Assembly (NCBI GenBank): GCA_963855995.1
Contig: OY979718.1
Location: forward strand, 22,560,282-22,624,281
Source: Muricea muricata
Taxonomy: Eukaryota; Cnidaria; Anthozoa; Malacalcyonacea; Plexauridae
Direction of reading: 5' to 3'
Length of the DNA: 64,000 nt
Shown: one piece after another, positions 1 to 10,911 of the stretch
Numbering within the stretch: position 1 is the stretch's first letter
Layout of the letters: each line of letters starts with the position of its first letter
Position numbers and translations under genes: made by a program
The notes under the pieces: model-generated
Seen by the model: the letters and a program-made list of their open reading frames with translations, nothing else
What the model was told of the DNA's origin: nothing
Databases searched by the model: none

Positions 1-1727
1 TTCTGCAAGGTTGTGATGTGATGACTGATGATTGTGTACATAAAATTTCCAATAATACTAGTAGACCTAAAGTAAACCGTACATAAGTATACTAAGTAAA
101 GATATTGGCCTAATATTGTGACAGTTTTTTATTAACACACAGAAGAGCGCACAGTTTGTATGTTTGCAATCTTAGTTCACGTTCAATATTAATTGCGCGT
201 TCATTCCGTTTTGTTTATATGAGTCTAAGGTCAGAGGTCAGAGATTCAGCAAACGTGAAACCGAATATGCTCGCTAAACATGAAAATTATAAAATTATCA
301 GAGTGTCTAAAAACGTCCCACGTAAACAAAACGCTTTTAGACCACATCATTTTAACATTTTATTTCCAAAGCTATCATTAAATTTTTCTTAGTTTTTCGA
401 GTTTAAGTGTGTAAGTCTTTTCAGAAACTTTGCACTATCCTTGGATCCCTAGTTTTGTTTTGTCAAATACTCCCATGCAGGAAGACCTGCGAGCTCTTTG
501 CCATAGTTGCCGCAAAACTAAGCATAAAATTTCTTCTTTAGCTTTGACGAAGTGACGCTCTTAAATGACGGTCGCCTGAATGGAAGGTATGGTAATTATG
601 CCTTTCAGTTGTAGAATTTACAAAATACCGCATTTTTTAAGTTTGTGAAAAACATCTTTGAAATGCCAACCACGATGCCTGATACTGTGATAGTGGTATA
701 AAGAGCATAAATTCAACTCTTGTGATTTGATCTTGTCCGGCAAAGGGAAGATGCCTGGGAAAGCAAGATCACGTGAACACGGCTTTAAGGATCTCTAAAA
801 AATATATGTGTTTTGTTTCTCAAGGCAAATATTAGGACGGTGTTCTTGATCTTTTATTGCAGTCGTTGGCTGTGATCACGCGGGGTCACCTTTTGGCAAT
901 ATATAAACCGGTCGTATGGAAGGTGAACTGTCCATCGGATAATGATTTTTTCAGCTGCCGCAGAAAGACATAAAAAATAATGGCGCCAGGCATATTGAAC
1001 TCGTTTAAAAGTGTTTTAGCTCAAAAATGCTGAATGTTAATATCGGCTTTACGAGTTACGGGGTGCATTTGGGAAGCTTGAGAAAAATAATCACTATCCG
1101 GTTCTACAGCGCTATATTCGCGTACCACGGACGACAGTGCATGCAGACTTTCAAAATCATTTGAGCTGCGTCTATCACAGTTTGGTAACATAGCTCCCAA
1201 AATAGTCAATAGAACTAACTAATCATAAGGATGATAATGAGCAAACCCCAGTAACATACGAGTTGTGCATTCGAATTCAATAACCATCAAGATATATAAA
1301 ACAAAATGTCTTCTGTTTTATATAGCGCATGTCATTGGTCAACAATGATGTTGATAAACAGTATCCTTTATCCTGAAACGATAATACAAATACGATACAA
1401 TGAATTTTTTAGTGTAGGATTAACTAAGATTTGATTGTCAAGATTAATTCTTTCTGAAAATGTATGTAGGAACCTCATTGAACATGGCGTTATTGATCGT
1501 CTATTTTCCATAGCAAAAATATTGTACACATCACTATGTTGTGAAATGTTCACATGAAAATGTCTAAATTCAACAAGGAAAAATAAATTTCAAACAAAAG
1601 TCACATGCATGTTGTTTATAAATATACTGCAAATCGTTTACTATTATCAGATTCTGTTCTTCATTCAAAGAATTCATATTCAAGATAAGATGTACGCACC
1701 TGATTGTACATCTTCCCTTTAATATTA
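1..1727. other. No gene recognised
   Basis: I see no recognisable protein family, RNA gene or clear repeat here. A minus-strand open frame at about 1021-1209 has coding-like composition but matches no family I know and has no in-frame ATG at its 5' end, so I do not call it a gene. Confidence 0.4.
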
Positions 1728-2335
1728 GAGAGGTTCAGACTTGGCTTCCAATATCTCTACCGCTACCTTAATCTATCTTTCAGCCAATCAGATGTGTCAG
1801 ACCTACAAGATTAACTAATAAAATTGTTTAAAAATCGAAAGGTAGGGGTAGGGGTAGAGGAAGTCAAATCTGAACGGTCATGGCTTTATAGGATACCCTA
1901 AAGGTCTAAATGTCGAGAGAGCACTGGGACCGAGTTGCCCCTGCGTTTTGTGTATTCTCACTCACTGGGACTGTATCTACTTCACCAAATTGGGCTAAAG
2001 AGGGAGCGCGTAGTGCGACAATAAGCGTACTGTTTTGCTATATTAAAACTATTCTCACTCACTGGGACTGTATCTACTTCACCAAATTTAGCTAAAGCGC
2101 GAGCTCGAAGGGCGAGTAATGATTGTCGCGCTACGCGCTCCCTCTTTAGCTAAATTTGGTGAAGTAGATACAGTCCCAGTGAGTGAGAAATGTGACAACC
2201 CAACAATGACTCGATAATGATAGTTATTATATGTATGGGGATACACAAAACACAGGGGCAACTCGGTCCCAGTGCTCTCTCGACATTTCGACCTTTAGGG
2301 TATCCGATAAAGCCATGACCAAATCTGAACCTCTC
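1728..2335. repeat. Composite foldback element with inner inverted and direct repeats
   Basis: The left end (gaggttcagacttgg) is the reverse complement of the right end (ccaaatctgaacctc near 2320-2335), and the arms continue through 1876-1960 against 2230-2320. The left arm contains a smaller inverted repeat at 1733-1875 with gttcagacttgg termini. A segment starting ttctcactcactgggactg occurs directly at 1955-2000 and 2052-2097 and inverted at 2144-2189. No coding sequence is seen. It is probably a non-autonomous transposon that has been re-invaded or rearranged. Confidence 0.6.
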
Positions 2336-2349
2336 AATCATTTTCAAAT

Positions 2350-2905
2350 AATACCATGATCACCTCGGGTTCTTTTGTTCTCGCCGGGTGGTTTAATCAC
2401 GATATTCTCGGCCAAGCGGGGAGATCTCTGATTCTCCCAGCAAAGCCGGGCAGATTTCTAATTTCTCCCTGATTAAAAGTCATGAGGCAAAATTCAAAGA
2501 CACGACAAAGAGTTTTCTTAATAGCTTTTACACACAAACAAAATAATCACGCTAGAATGTTAATGACATTAAGATATAGTGTTAATTACTCGACTTATTA
2601 ATATTCACTTTTCACTAAACAAGTCACACAACTATATTATAAAGAAAGTAATTTATTTACTTTGTATACATCATTGATCATGCATTGTATTACACAATAC
2701 ACGTAGTGTCAGTTAGTTTTGTACAATGAAAACACTAGCCTCACCTCGGTGATCACGGTGACCTCGGGCGCCTTCGGGCTTCGCCCTCAGGCTTTCCCTC
2801 GGGACGCCTTCGGGCTTCGCCCTCAGGCTTTCCCTCGGGACTTTTACAAACCTCCTCGGTTCGCGGGAGATTTGATCACTATATTCTTAAAAACCATGGT
2901 ATTAC
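2350..2905. repeat. Possible element with short taataccatg termini
   Basis: The segment begins with ataccatgatcacctcgg and ends with ccatggtatta, which are short imperfect inverted termini. The interior repeats the words cctcgg and tgatcac. It is GC-rich compared with its AT-rich surroundings. The boundaries are tentative. Confidence 0.3.
2770..2841. repeat. Two perfect 36-bp GC-rich tandem repeats
   Basis: A 36-bp unit starting gccttcgggcttcgccctc occurs twice head to tail, at 2770-2805 and 2806-2841, apparently without mismatch. The surrounding sequence is AT-rich, so this is a sharp local GC peak. Confidence 0.85.
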
Positions 2906-3177
2906 TTATAATTAAACGGTCTCTAAACACGCACTAATCTCCGCAGAAAAAAAAACCAAGGAAGTCACCCACATCGCAGTCTCCTTTACTGGAGCGATGT
3001 TTTAATATTCTTGCGTTATCTCGAGGTGTTAACAAGGCGCCAAGCTGAGCTATACGTAAGCCTACTCCAGGTGGGGTCCCTCGCAATTATTAGGGCAGCC
3101 ACGCACAGAAAGTGATCTGTAGACACATTTAGCATAAACAACTATGTCTGCTCTATCAATGTCTCTATGCTCTATTA

Positions 3178-3870
3178 TAGTCCGGCAGATAGGGGTACCA
3201 AAAAGCATGTTTACTTACCATATCGAGGGGCAATTCCATTTTGGTTTTGTCTTACTCCTTTAAGGTTAGTAAGTATATTTCTGAATGTTGTTCGCACAGA
3301 AATTTCTTGTGGGCTCTTGCCAACACGTTTTTTGCCGATATTACTATAAAACTGTATTACTGTCAAAAAAGGTGATATTTCAAGTTCAATTTTAGAAAAA
3401 ATAACTTGCATCAACAGAAAGCTCGTAAAAAACTAAATATAAGACATTTAAATGGCCACCTTGATTTTTCAAGTGGTTTTTAAGTTATTGATCCTTCAAA
3501 CTACGAAAAAATGCCAAAATCGCGCAAAAAACCTGGGCACTAGTATAAAAGTATGCTTTCAAAGGCTGATAACTCACTTAGAATTGGAAAAATAAGGGTG
3601 GCCATTTAAATGTCTTATATTTAGTTTTTTAGGAGCTTTCTGTTGATGCAAGTTTTTTTTTCTAAAATTGAACTTGAAATATCACCTTTTTTGACAGTAA
3701 TACAGTTTTATAGTAATATCGGCAAAAAAACGTGTTGGCAAGAGCCCACAAGAAATTTCTGTGCGAACAACATTCAGAAATATACTTACTAACCTTAAAG
3801 GAACAAGATAAAACCAAAATGGAATTGCCCCTCGATATGGTAAGTATATCGGCCTCTATCTGCCGGACTA
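3178..3870. mobile_element. 693-bp foldback element with TTA target-site duplication
   Basis: The termini are TAGTCCGGCAGATAG and its reverse complement. The arms of about 290 bp match at 3220-3470 and 3590-3850, around a loop of about 115 bp. The three bases before the element (3175-3177) and after it (3871-3873) are both tta. A 3-bp TTA duplication fits PIF/Harbinger-type insertion, which is inference. Open frames inside are mirror images of each other and I do not regard them as genes. Confidence 0.75.
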
Positions 3871-4057
3871 TTAATGCGTTTATGTGTATGTACGAAAAAC
3901 CTTTAACAATGTTGTTTAGCCCAGAGCTGAAGGTGATAATGAAAAGAGATGCCGAGGTCAGTACCAATATAATAGCATTTATTGTAAAGATTTAGCATAA
4001 GATTCGATGTTATAGCCTGATATTTTTCCTTGTTTAAAATTATTTGTAATTACTTAA

Positions 4058-4433
4058 CGATTCCCCTTTTAGACAAACTTTTGAATTAGGAATATTTATT
4101 AGCACAGCTGAAAAGAGTATCCTAAATTTAGTAAAATGGCGAAGATTAGTTGCAAAATATTGTAAAATGTGTAAAATAAAGCCCAGTGAAGTTTGCAAAT
4201 TTTGTATACTTTTGTATTATGCGCGGAAAAGTGTAATCAGATTTCGAAATGTGATTACACTTTTCCGCGCATAATACAAAAGTATACAAAATTCGCAAAT
4301 TTCACTGGGCTTTATTTTACACATTTTACAATATTTTGCGACCAAACTTCACCATTTTACTAAATTTAAGATGTTCTTTTCAGCTGTGCTAATGACTATT
4401 CCTAATTCAAAAGTTTGTTAAAAATGGGGATCG
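4058..4433. mobile_element. Near-perfect 376-bp palindrome
   Basis: Two arms of about 186 bp meet at the self-complementary ttcgaa at 4243-4248 with essentially no loop. Mismatches are scattered and few. The central part (gcgcggaaaagtgtaatc) and arm words such as caaaatttgcaaa recur in degenerate form at 20490-20650, 21590-21710 and 48780-49000, so this is a dispersed family. No protein is encoded. Confidence 0.75.
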
Positions 4434-4856
4434 TCCATTGAAAACCAGAAACATTTGTGAAAGTTATTTTGCTACCAACACCATCAGAAACAGGGATTAT
4501 TCTGAACTAGAGTATTTGGGGATTTTTTTGCATTTTGGGATTTGGCGTTTTGACTTTTTGTAGTGTTAACTTAACACGAGCGATTCTGTTGTATTATTTA
4601 CAAAATCGTCCGCGAACGGCACGGCGACATCTCACCTGGACACACAATCATGATTATATAATTATATACATGTCATAACATTACGATATTACATGTGCTT
4701 ATAGAAAATTGAAGAAGCTGTGAAAATACGAAATGAGATTTATGAACGGTTAATGAACGACATCTAACTGCAATCCGAGCAGACTGGGGAAGAGGAAATG
4801 ATTGACACGATTTGATTGATTAAAAGTGCAGACTTTGCTGGCGGCGACAATTTAAT

Positions 4857-5115
4857 GATATTGTACTTCAGTGAGAATGATGGCAAATTGGCCAAAATTC
4901 ATACAGCCATTTGCCGGAAGATTTGTTCACAGAAGGCATTTGATTTAACATATAGTTCTGCTATATAATCAACATTTATTATATAGTCAAAAACGTATAT
5001 TTTAATAGATAAAACATTTTAATGACAGTGTACTTTATGGTTATGATGGCAATAGGTCAAAGTTCTGTACAACCGTTTGCCGGAAGAACTGTTCATATAT
5101 AGAGCACTTGAATTA
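4857..5115. repeat. Diverged direct repeat, two units about 166 bp apart
   Basis: The stretch 4857-4945 (aatgatattgtacttcag to tttgccggaagatttgttca) resembles 5023-5115 (aatgacagtgtactttatgg to tttgccggaagaactgttca). Both share an identical tttgccggaaga core. The function is unknown. Confidence 0.45.
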
Positions 5116-5210
5116 AATGTGTTAATGTTTGTACTGACTGTGTCTTCATTATAGCTGTGCCATGGTTGGTTGTTGACAAAATAATAGTCGGAAATTCTAT
5201 GGTTTGGTTT

Positions 5211-5388
5211 TGAAGCCGGAAGTACGTCGCACTTTTAGATTTTCTGCCATGTTTGATGGCCCCACTTGAACATCAAACGCTACAAATTTCTACTGCAGGA
5301 TGTGTAGCTCTCGTTTTTAAACACAAGTTTTATCTTTAAAAAGCAAAAGCGGCCGCCGATCTCAAAATACGACGTGTTTCCGGCTTCA
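5211..5388. mobile_element. Small inverted-repeat element (MITE), about 178 bp
   Basis: The left end tgaagccggaagtacgtcg is matched by the right end cgacgtgtttccggcttca. The interior is unrelated to either arm and too short to code. No clear target duplication was found. Confidence 0.55.
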
Positions 5389-5663
5389 ATTTTATAAATC
5401 TGCAGATTTACACTGTAAATTCCAAAGAGTTACTCTGGATACTCTGAAAAAGGGTGGATTCTACCTCTTTGACAGGTCGTTTGAACTCCTCAACCGGTCG
5501 CAACGTTACCCTTAGAAAGAGCGTTTCCATTCAACATGCATCACGTGGAGCTACTTAATCAATGAAAGGAAAATGTATTTCACGAAATATGATTAAATAA
5601 CTTGTGTTTAACACACATCAGTAGCTTAGACAGAACTAGACTTCGGGGCGTTTCCTAAATTAT

Positions 5664-7470
5664 TTACGTATTTATAATGACATAGTTATTACCCAGCGAC
5701 AGTTTAGCAAGCTTACAGTTTCTGTCTTCTAAGGTGTGGTACAAAGGCCATAAACAATGATGGCTTAAGTTACAACCATCAAGCGCTAGCTCAGTAAGTT
5801 CACACTGTTCTCGTCTCAGAACATCCGTGGGTAGCAAACGTACACCTTCATCACCTAAGTCAGTACAGTTATATTTTATAACATTCAAATCACAATCATC
5901 ATTACACAGATATGTACACAGATATGTACACAGCCTACGTACACATCGTGCTGTTAAAGCACAAAAATCAAGAGCCAAGGTTTTCAAAATCGTATGCTGC
6001 CCTTGCATCAAAGCATAGCACAACATATACAGACATCGCCATTCAACTCACGGTTACAAAAAAACATCCAGGGAGGTTGACTGCTTGCAACGTTTATTTT
6101 TTAAAACTTCACAGAGCTCTGATATTCCGCTAGCGGCGTACATTTATTGTGACTTACATTGATTCGTTGAAGATGATTCGCATTTTCGCTTTTAAGAAAC
6201 GCGTCTTCATCTTTCAATTTTATAGATAGCTATAAGGTAGTAAGTTTAGCGTGGACGTGTTTCAGCGCGCATTTTGAGTCCATCAAACCATTGAACAACT
6301 GTCTCATTGGAAAATAGCTGTAACTTCGATCCATGTAGTTAACAAGGCCAGACTTTCTGCATACTGTTGCTGCACAAATTTGCAGAGGTCCACAATATGA
6401 TTGTCTTCATCTTCATTTAATGGAAGATCTAATTCTTTGACCCTGACCATTCACTTGCAGCAAGCGGTCCTGCGATATAACCGTCACGCCGGTCACGGCA
6501 AATTTTCGTTACAAGATGTAAATCAGTTTTTTTCGTAAACGTGTTTAACGATGTTGTCATCATTCACTCCACTTACCCCTTAAGCATTTCATTACAAGTG
6601 GGTCAGAAAAATCGGCGAGGTTGATAGTTTTCTCTTTCCCAATGTAAAGCTCTTTGCAAAACACATAGTCCAATGGTGATAGTCGCTACCAAACATCTTG
6701 ATTTTTCGCCTAAGAGACCCACAAGAAACTGCAGTACCAAAGGCCACTTATTGTTATCGATATGATCGGAATAAATTTCACAATCGCGTTCGACGCCAGC
6801 GTTTCAATAAGGAAGCTGGCTGCAAGAAATTCTTGTATGGTCAAATGTACGAAGCAAAATTGCGTTCGAACTGGAAAGATAGAATTAGAAAAACTGTTTA
6901 CCAAACCAGAAAATTCCATTTGGGTATCGAATAGTTCTTTTTTTGAAACCAACTGCCCCTTCTTTATACGGAATGCGAATTCTTGAAGTAGTTCGTTCGC
7001 ATTAGAGAATATTTGGCTTGAATTTCTGTTACGGTAAATGGCAAAATGATCTATAGCTGCACTGTACAGTTCAGTCAATGTTGTTAAAAGAGAACCAGCG
7101 TTGTTTCGAGAATGAATGAGACATTCCGACAGGGTGACGCAAACATTAATGAAACAATTTACTAGGATGTAACATCAGTTAAGCAATGTAACATAAGTTA
7201 AGCAAGTGGGGCGAGCTTCTTATATGGCCCCATATTTTCGCTTTCATTTCACTTATCTCGTTATTATCACAAAATATGCCAACGTACTCCTCAATCTTAT
7301 CCTCAGTCAAGCCAATGATTTCAACGCTTCGTTCGAAATTAAGCCTCGAGTAATCACTATCTGCGATCGACCTGTCGTTACCAATATCTTTGCTCCTTGT
7401 CCCATTTGGCCACAAATGAGTATAAAGAACAAATTAATCGCCGTGACTGTTTTGAAAACGTCGCCAAAGA
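5664..7470 (-). pseudogene. Decayed NACHT-LRR (NLR-type) gene
   Basis: Reading leftwards, the pieces follow the order of an NLR receptor. The end of a NACHT domain (GAKILVTT) changes frame and continues as FERSVEIIGLTEDKIEEYV, the conserved post-NACHT strand and helix. Next come HIRSSPHLLNLCYI, a helical region ending FCFVHLTIQEFLAASF, then WPLVLQFLVGLL, and finally leucine-rich repeats with DLGDEGVRLL and CELTELALDGCNL. Intact relatives are cytosolic sensors. Here stop codons lie near 7160-7185 and across 6100-6600, frame changes occur near 7380 and 6740, and a 12-bp duplication (CTYLCTYLC) sits in the LRRs. No Walker A region is recognisable upstream. Family identity is secure; non-function is inferred from the breaks. 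Confidence 0.8.
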
Positions 7471-7599
7471 TATATAACTTCGCCAAGTATTATAATGGCA
7501 AAGGTAGTGTTCAATACAGAGACAATTACGCTCCACAACTGTTTTTCTGAGGCAGTCGAATTTTCGCATGCAATCGATGTCGTGTTAACCCCCTTCAAC

Positions 7600-9670
7600 C
7601 GTGTCTTACCGAAACGCAGCGTATTTCATTGTTTCGCGAACACTTACGGAGAACTAATGATAGGGACACAGTAGAATACGCTACGTTTCGCTACGATACG
7701 GTTGAAGTGAAAAACGGGCTTAAAAGCCACCCACGCGCGCCTTGTTTCCTGCAAGCTGAGGCTTTACATCCCAGTATGGGTAGATTGCAACGGAATTCGA
7801 AATCGAATCCTTCGGCATAAAATACTGTATATACTGCAGAACAGTAAATGGAATTCCGAAAAGGAAACGTACAGCGAAATGGAGAAAATAAGACATATTG
7901 TTTCTCCAGTATCGGTTCTAGACTCATCACTTCTCTCAATTTCGTCTACGCCTTCACTCATCGATCTATTACACTCATGAGCCGTATTAGGCCAGTACTT
8001 AAGCCATACGAAGGAGCAGGAGGGTTTTAAGCATGCTCGTATCTGGAATAACATGCTTTCTCCACATATACGTTTTGTATGCGGCCAGTGGTTGTTGTAT
8101 CGACAGTACAAGAAAACTTACCGATTTTGCTCGTCCTTCGCGTACATGGGCGACAACTCCAAATCGTTTTGGTGCTAAATAGTAGAGTGTCGATCATTTT
8201 GCTTATTTTCCGTTGGGAGAAATACTAATTCCGATTGTGGTTTTGCCAGGGTTTTGCTAATTCGCTTTTTGGTAGTGTTTCCATACAATGCTTTAATTTT
8301 CAGAAACTAAATGTTATTAAACTTCCTTTAGCCCTTTCTGATGCCCTTTTACTGATTCCTTTGAAATTCAAATTAGCCGAGAATACGGTTTACTCTCATG
8401 GGCCTACAGAGAACAGACCGTGACTTAGTACACAGTACAGGATGAGTATAAAAACTGATACTATTGAAATTTAACATTGCATTCTTACAATTTGACAGGC
8501 GTCAATGCAACACAAAATCTAATTCCCTGTAGAAGTTAAAATGCATAATTCTAGCCGTGCAAGATTTGTCAGAAACAAGACGTCAGAAACATGACAACAA
8601 TACAGACCCACGGGAATTAACCGTAATGAATTCGCTGCAAATTTGAATTTGAAAGGTATCAGTTTTTTTTACTCACCCAGGTTGTATACATCCTGTGCCC
8701 AAGTTCAGGAGTTGTCATAAAACCATAATGTAATAACCGGTAGGGCACATATTGTCATACATTTTGTATACATGTATACCTACACAGACACACACATGAA
8801 ACTATATGACTACCTGTATATTCGGATTCAACTTTCTGCATTAAAAGCAAGATCCATGACCATGCAGTAACGCGGGAAACATGGACATGGCATGGGAGTT
8901 TTCAAAAATATATCAGTTTACTTTAGGCGAGTGGTATCGAGAAAACTACAATGAGGTTTATGTAATTTAATTGTGGCTATAATACAATAAATTTAAAGCT
9001 ACTAACTCGGATGGCTATACTAGCAAGTGATATGCTGCGACAAATATAACAGGCAAGAAATATAACAGGCAAGCAAAATATAACAGAAACGAATTGAGAA
9101 AGATTTGTGTCTTGTGACTATGTGCAATTTTGACTGACGTTTGTAACATAATCGTTTAAAAATCGCACGAGTTGTTGAACGTTTCATCCAATGTAAAAAG
9201 TTCTAAAAAGCTGCCCAGCATCTTGTGGACAGCCTTAGCGTGAATTGTGTTGCATCGAGGCGCTAGGCGACTTTTTACGTACTTTGAGGTGTTTTCTACG
9301 TCTGCAACAATTTCTCGAGTTTATTGTATATTGCTTCTCAAGCGAAATTTAAATTAAGGACAAACTTGATACGAAAGTTTATTTGCGCACGTTTATTGCC
9401 GCGCTATCAAGTCAACGATATGGTGGCTATTTCTTGGCGTTTCCATTATAAATTTTTAGTAGTCTTGAACTCGCATTTTATCATATTGGCAACGCCTCGC
9501 GTTTTAAATATGATAAAACGCTCTTTTCTCGTGTATTAAATAGTACATAAAGGCCGATTTTACTAATTAGGTGCGTTTACACACAACAGTTGCCGGATAC
9601 GATTCGTACTGTGGCGTATGTAATTGAAAAAAAGGACACGAATAGGCCAGATAGCTTGCAACTCAAATTC
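7600..9670. other. No gene recognised
   Basis: The short open frames here overlap on both strands and resemble no family known to me. The upstream part of the NLR pseudogene could once have extended into 7.5-8.1 kb, but I cannot read it. There is a short repeat of ataacaggcaag at about 9048-9085. Confidence 0.4.
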
Positions 9671-9678
9671 CCACTTAA

Positions 9679-9853
9679 AGCCCCTTTTACACGACCAAAT
9701 GTTCTTTGACGAATGTCACGTGTCAAATGTATTTTCACCATGTAAATTGGGAATTTTTGACAAATTTAATTTATCGAAAATTCCTAACTTACATGGTCAA
9801 AAACATTTGAAACATGAAATTTGTTACAGAAAATTTGGTCGTGTAAAAGGGAC
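9679..9853. mobile_element. 175-bp inverted-repeat element flanked by TTAA
   Basis: Left terminus agccccttttacacgaccaa and right terminus ttggtcgtgtaaaagggac are inverted copies. TTAA lies immediately outside both ends (9675-9678 and 9854-9857), as expected for TTAA-targeting superfamilies such as piggyBac or Kolobok. It is non-coding. Confidence 0.7.
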
Positions 9854-10597
9854 TTAACAAAAAAATGATGAATTACGGCAATGGTTAAGAGGAAGGACGA
9901 ATTAAAGGTAGGTTTTTCAAGATGCGTGCTCCAAAGTCTCTCTCTCTCCTTATGTTTTTGTCATTGTTCATGGAAATTTGGGCATCTTCGGAGTGAGTGA
10001 ACACATTGTTTTTTTTTATCAGGAGATGATTGTCCAATAGAAAACGCAAAAACTAATCGCAATTGAATACTCATTCACTCACAACAAAGGCAGCTTCATC
10101 TACCTTTCAACCTATTTTGCAAGAAAAGGCTATATTTAGCTGAATCCGGTCCGGCCATAGAAGAGGAATTAACCAGAATGTTAATTCTGTATAAATTACT
10201 AGTCGCGCTTTACGACAACAAATTACTTCTCCTTCACCTAAAAATATATATATCAGATGCTGATTATAGTTGATACGTGACTGACGTCTCATTTCTGGGT
10301 CAGTCAATTTGGCGCGCTGCAAGTTTGAAAAATTTCTCAGGAGGCGGGAAATGATCAAATACGGGCTTTGAGAAAGTCTAACCGCTGAGTTATTCCGTGA
10401 GCACTAATTTTTATACGCCAGAATTTGAATGGCAAGCGACCATAATCGTTGCATGCAAAATATCTTAACGGCTCGATTTTATAAGCGTCAAGTACGTTTC
10501 TAGTGTTAATCCGGCTTGTCTGAAATAAATGCTGTTGGTTGTTGTTTTAAATAAAATACTACACATAAATATGACGAACTGACGGGTTTCTTTCCAT

Positions 10598-10911
10598 TTA
10601 TAATTCGGTATGCACCTCGTGGACGGGTTTTTGTACGATTCGACGACGTTGATCGAGTCGCGATTGTTTCTTGGCATGAAATTCGGCGTGAAATCGTGTA
10701 CTCTGATCTTCACTGGGATCAGAAAATGGTGACCGATTCTCCTGAACGTCCTCGTCGTCCTCGTCGTGGTTATCACTTGACTCTTCATTGTCTTCCCACG
10801 GATCTGAAGATTTCCCATCTTCGCCTTCTTTATCTTCCGCATCTTCTTTAATTTTTGCCAGGAAATCGTAACCCTCGAGTCGTGGCTTCCATTCATTTGT
10901 TTGAAGTTTAC
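10598..10911 (-). CDS. TXNDC16: TXNDC16 exon 24, acidic tail and HTEL terminus (residues 886-989)
   Basis: Acceptor CTTCCTGTAG. It encodes QTNEWKPRLEGYDFLAKI, a family hallmark, then a strongly acidic stretch (EDAEDKEGEDG, EDNEESSDNHDEDDEDV), a basic stretch (KKQSRLDQRRR) and the terminal HTEL before TAA. HTEL is a KDEL-type ER-retrieval variant. I found no convincing AATAAA within 400 bp downstream. Confidence 0.92.

Noticed and set aside
3211-3995. Matching open frames on both strands
   Set aside because: They are the two arms of the 693-bp foldback element read in opposite directions.
10465-10896. A 143-codon minus frame overlapping the last TXNDC16 exon
   Set aside because: It is an alternative frame of exon 24; the other frame has the family motif QTNEWKP and continues the phase from exon 23.
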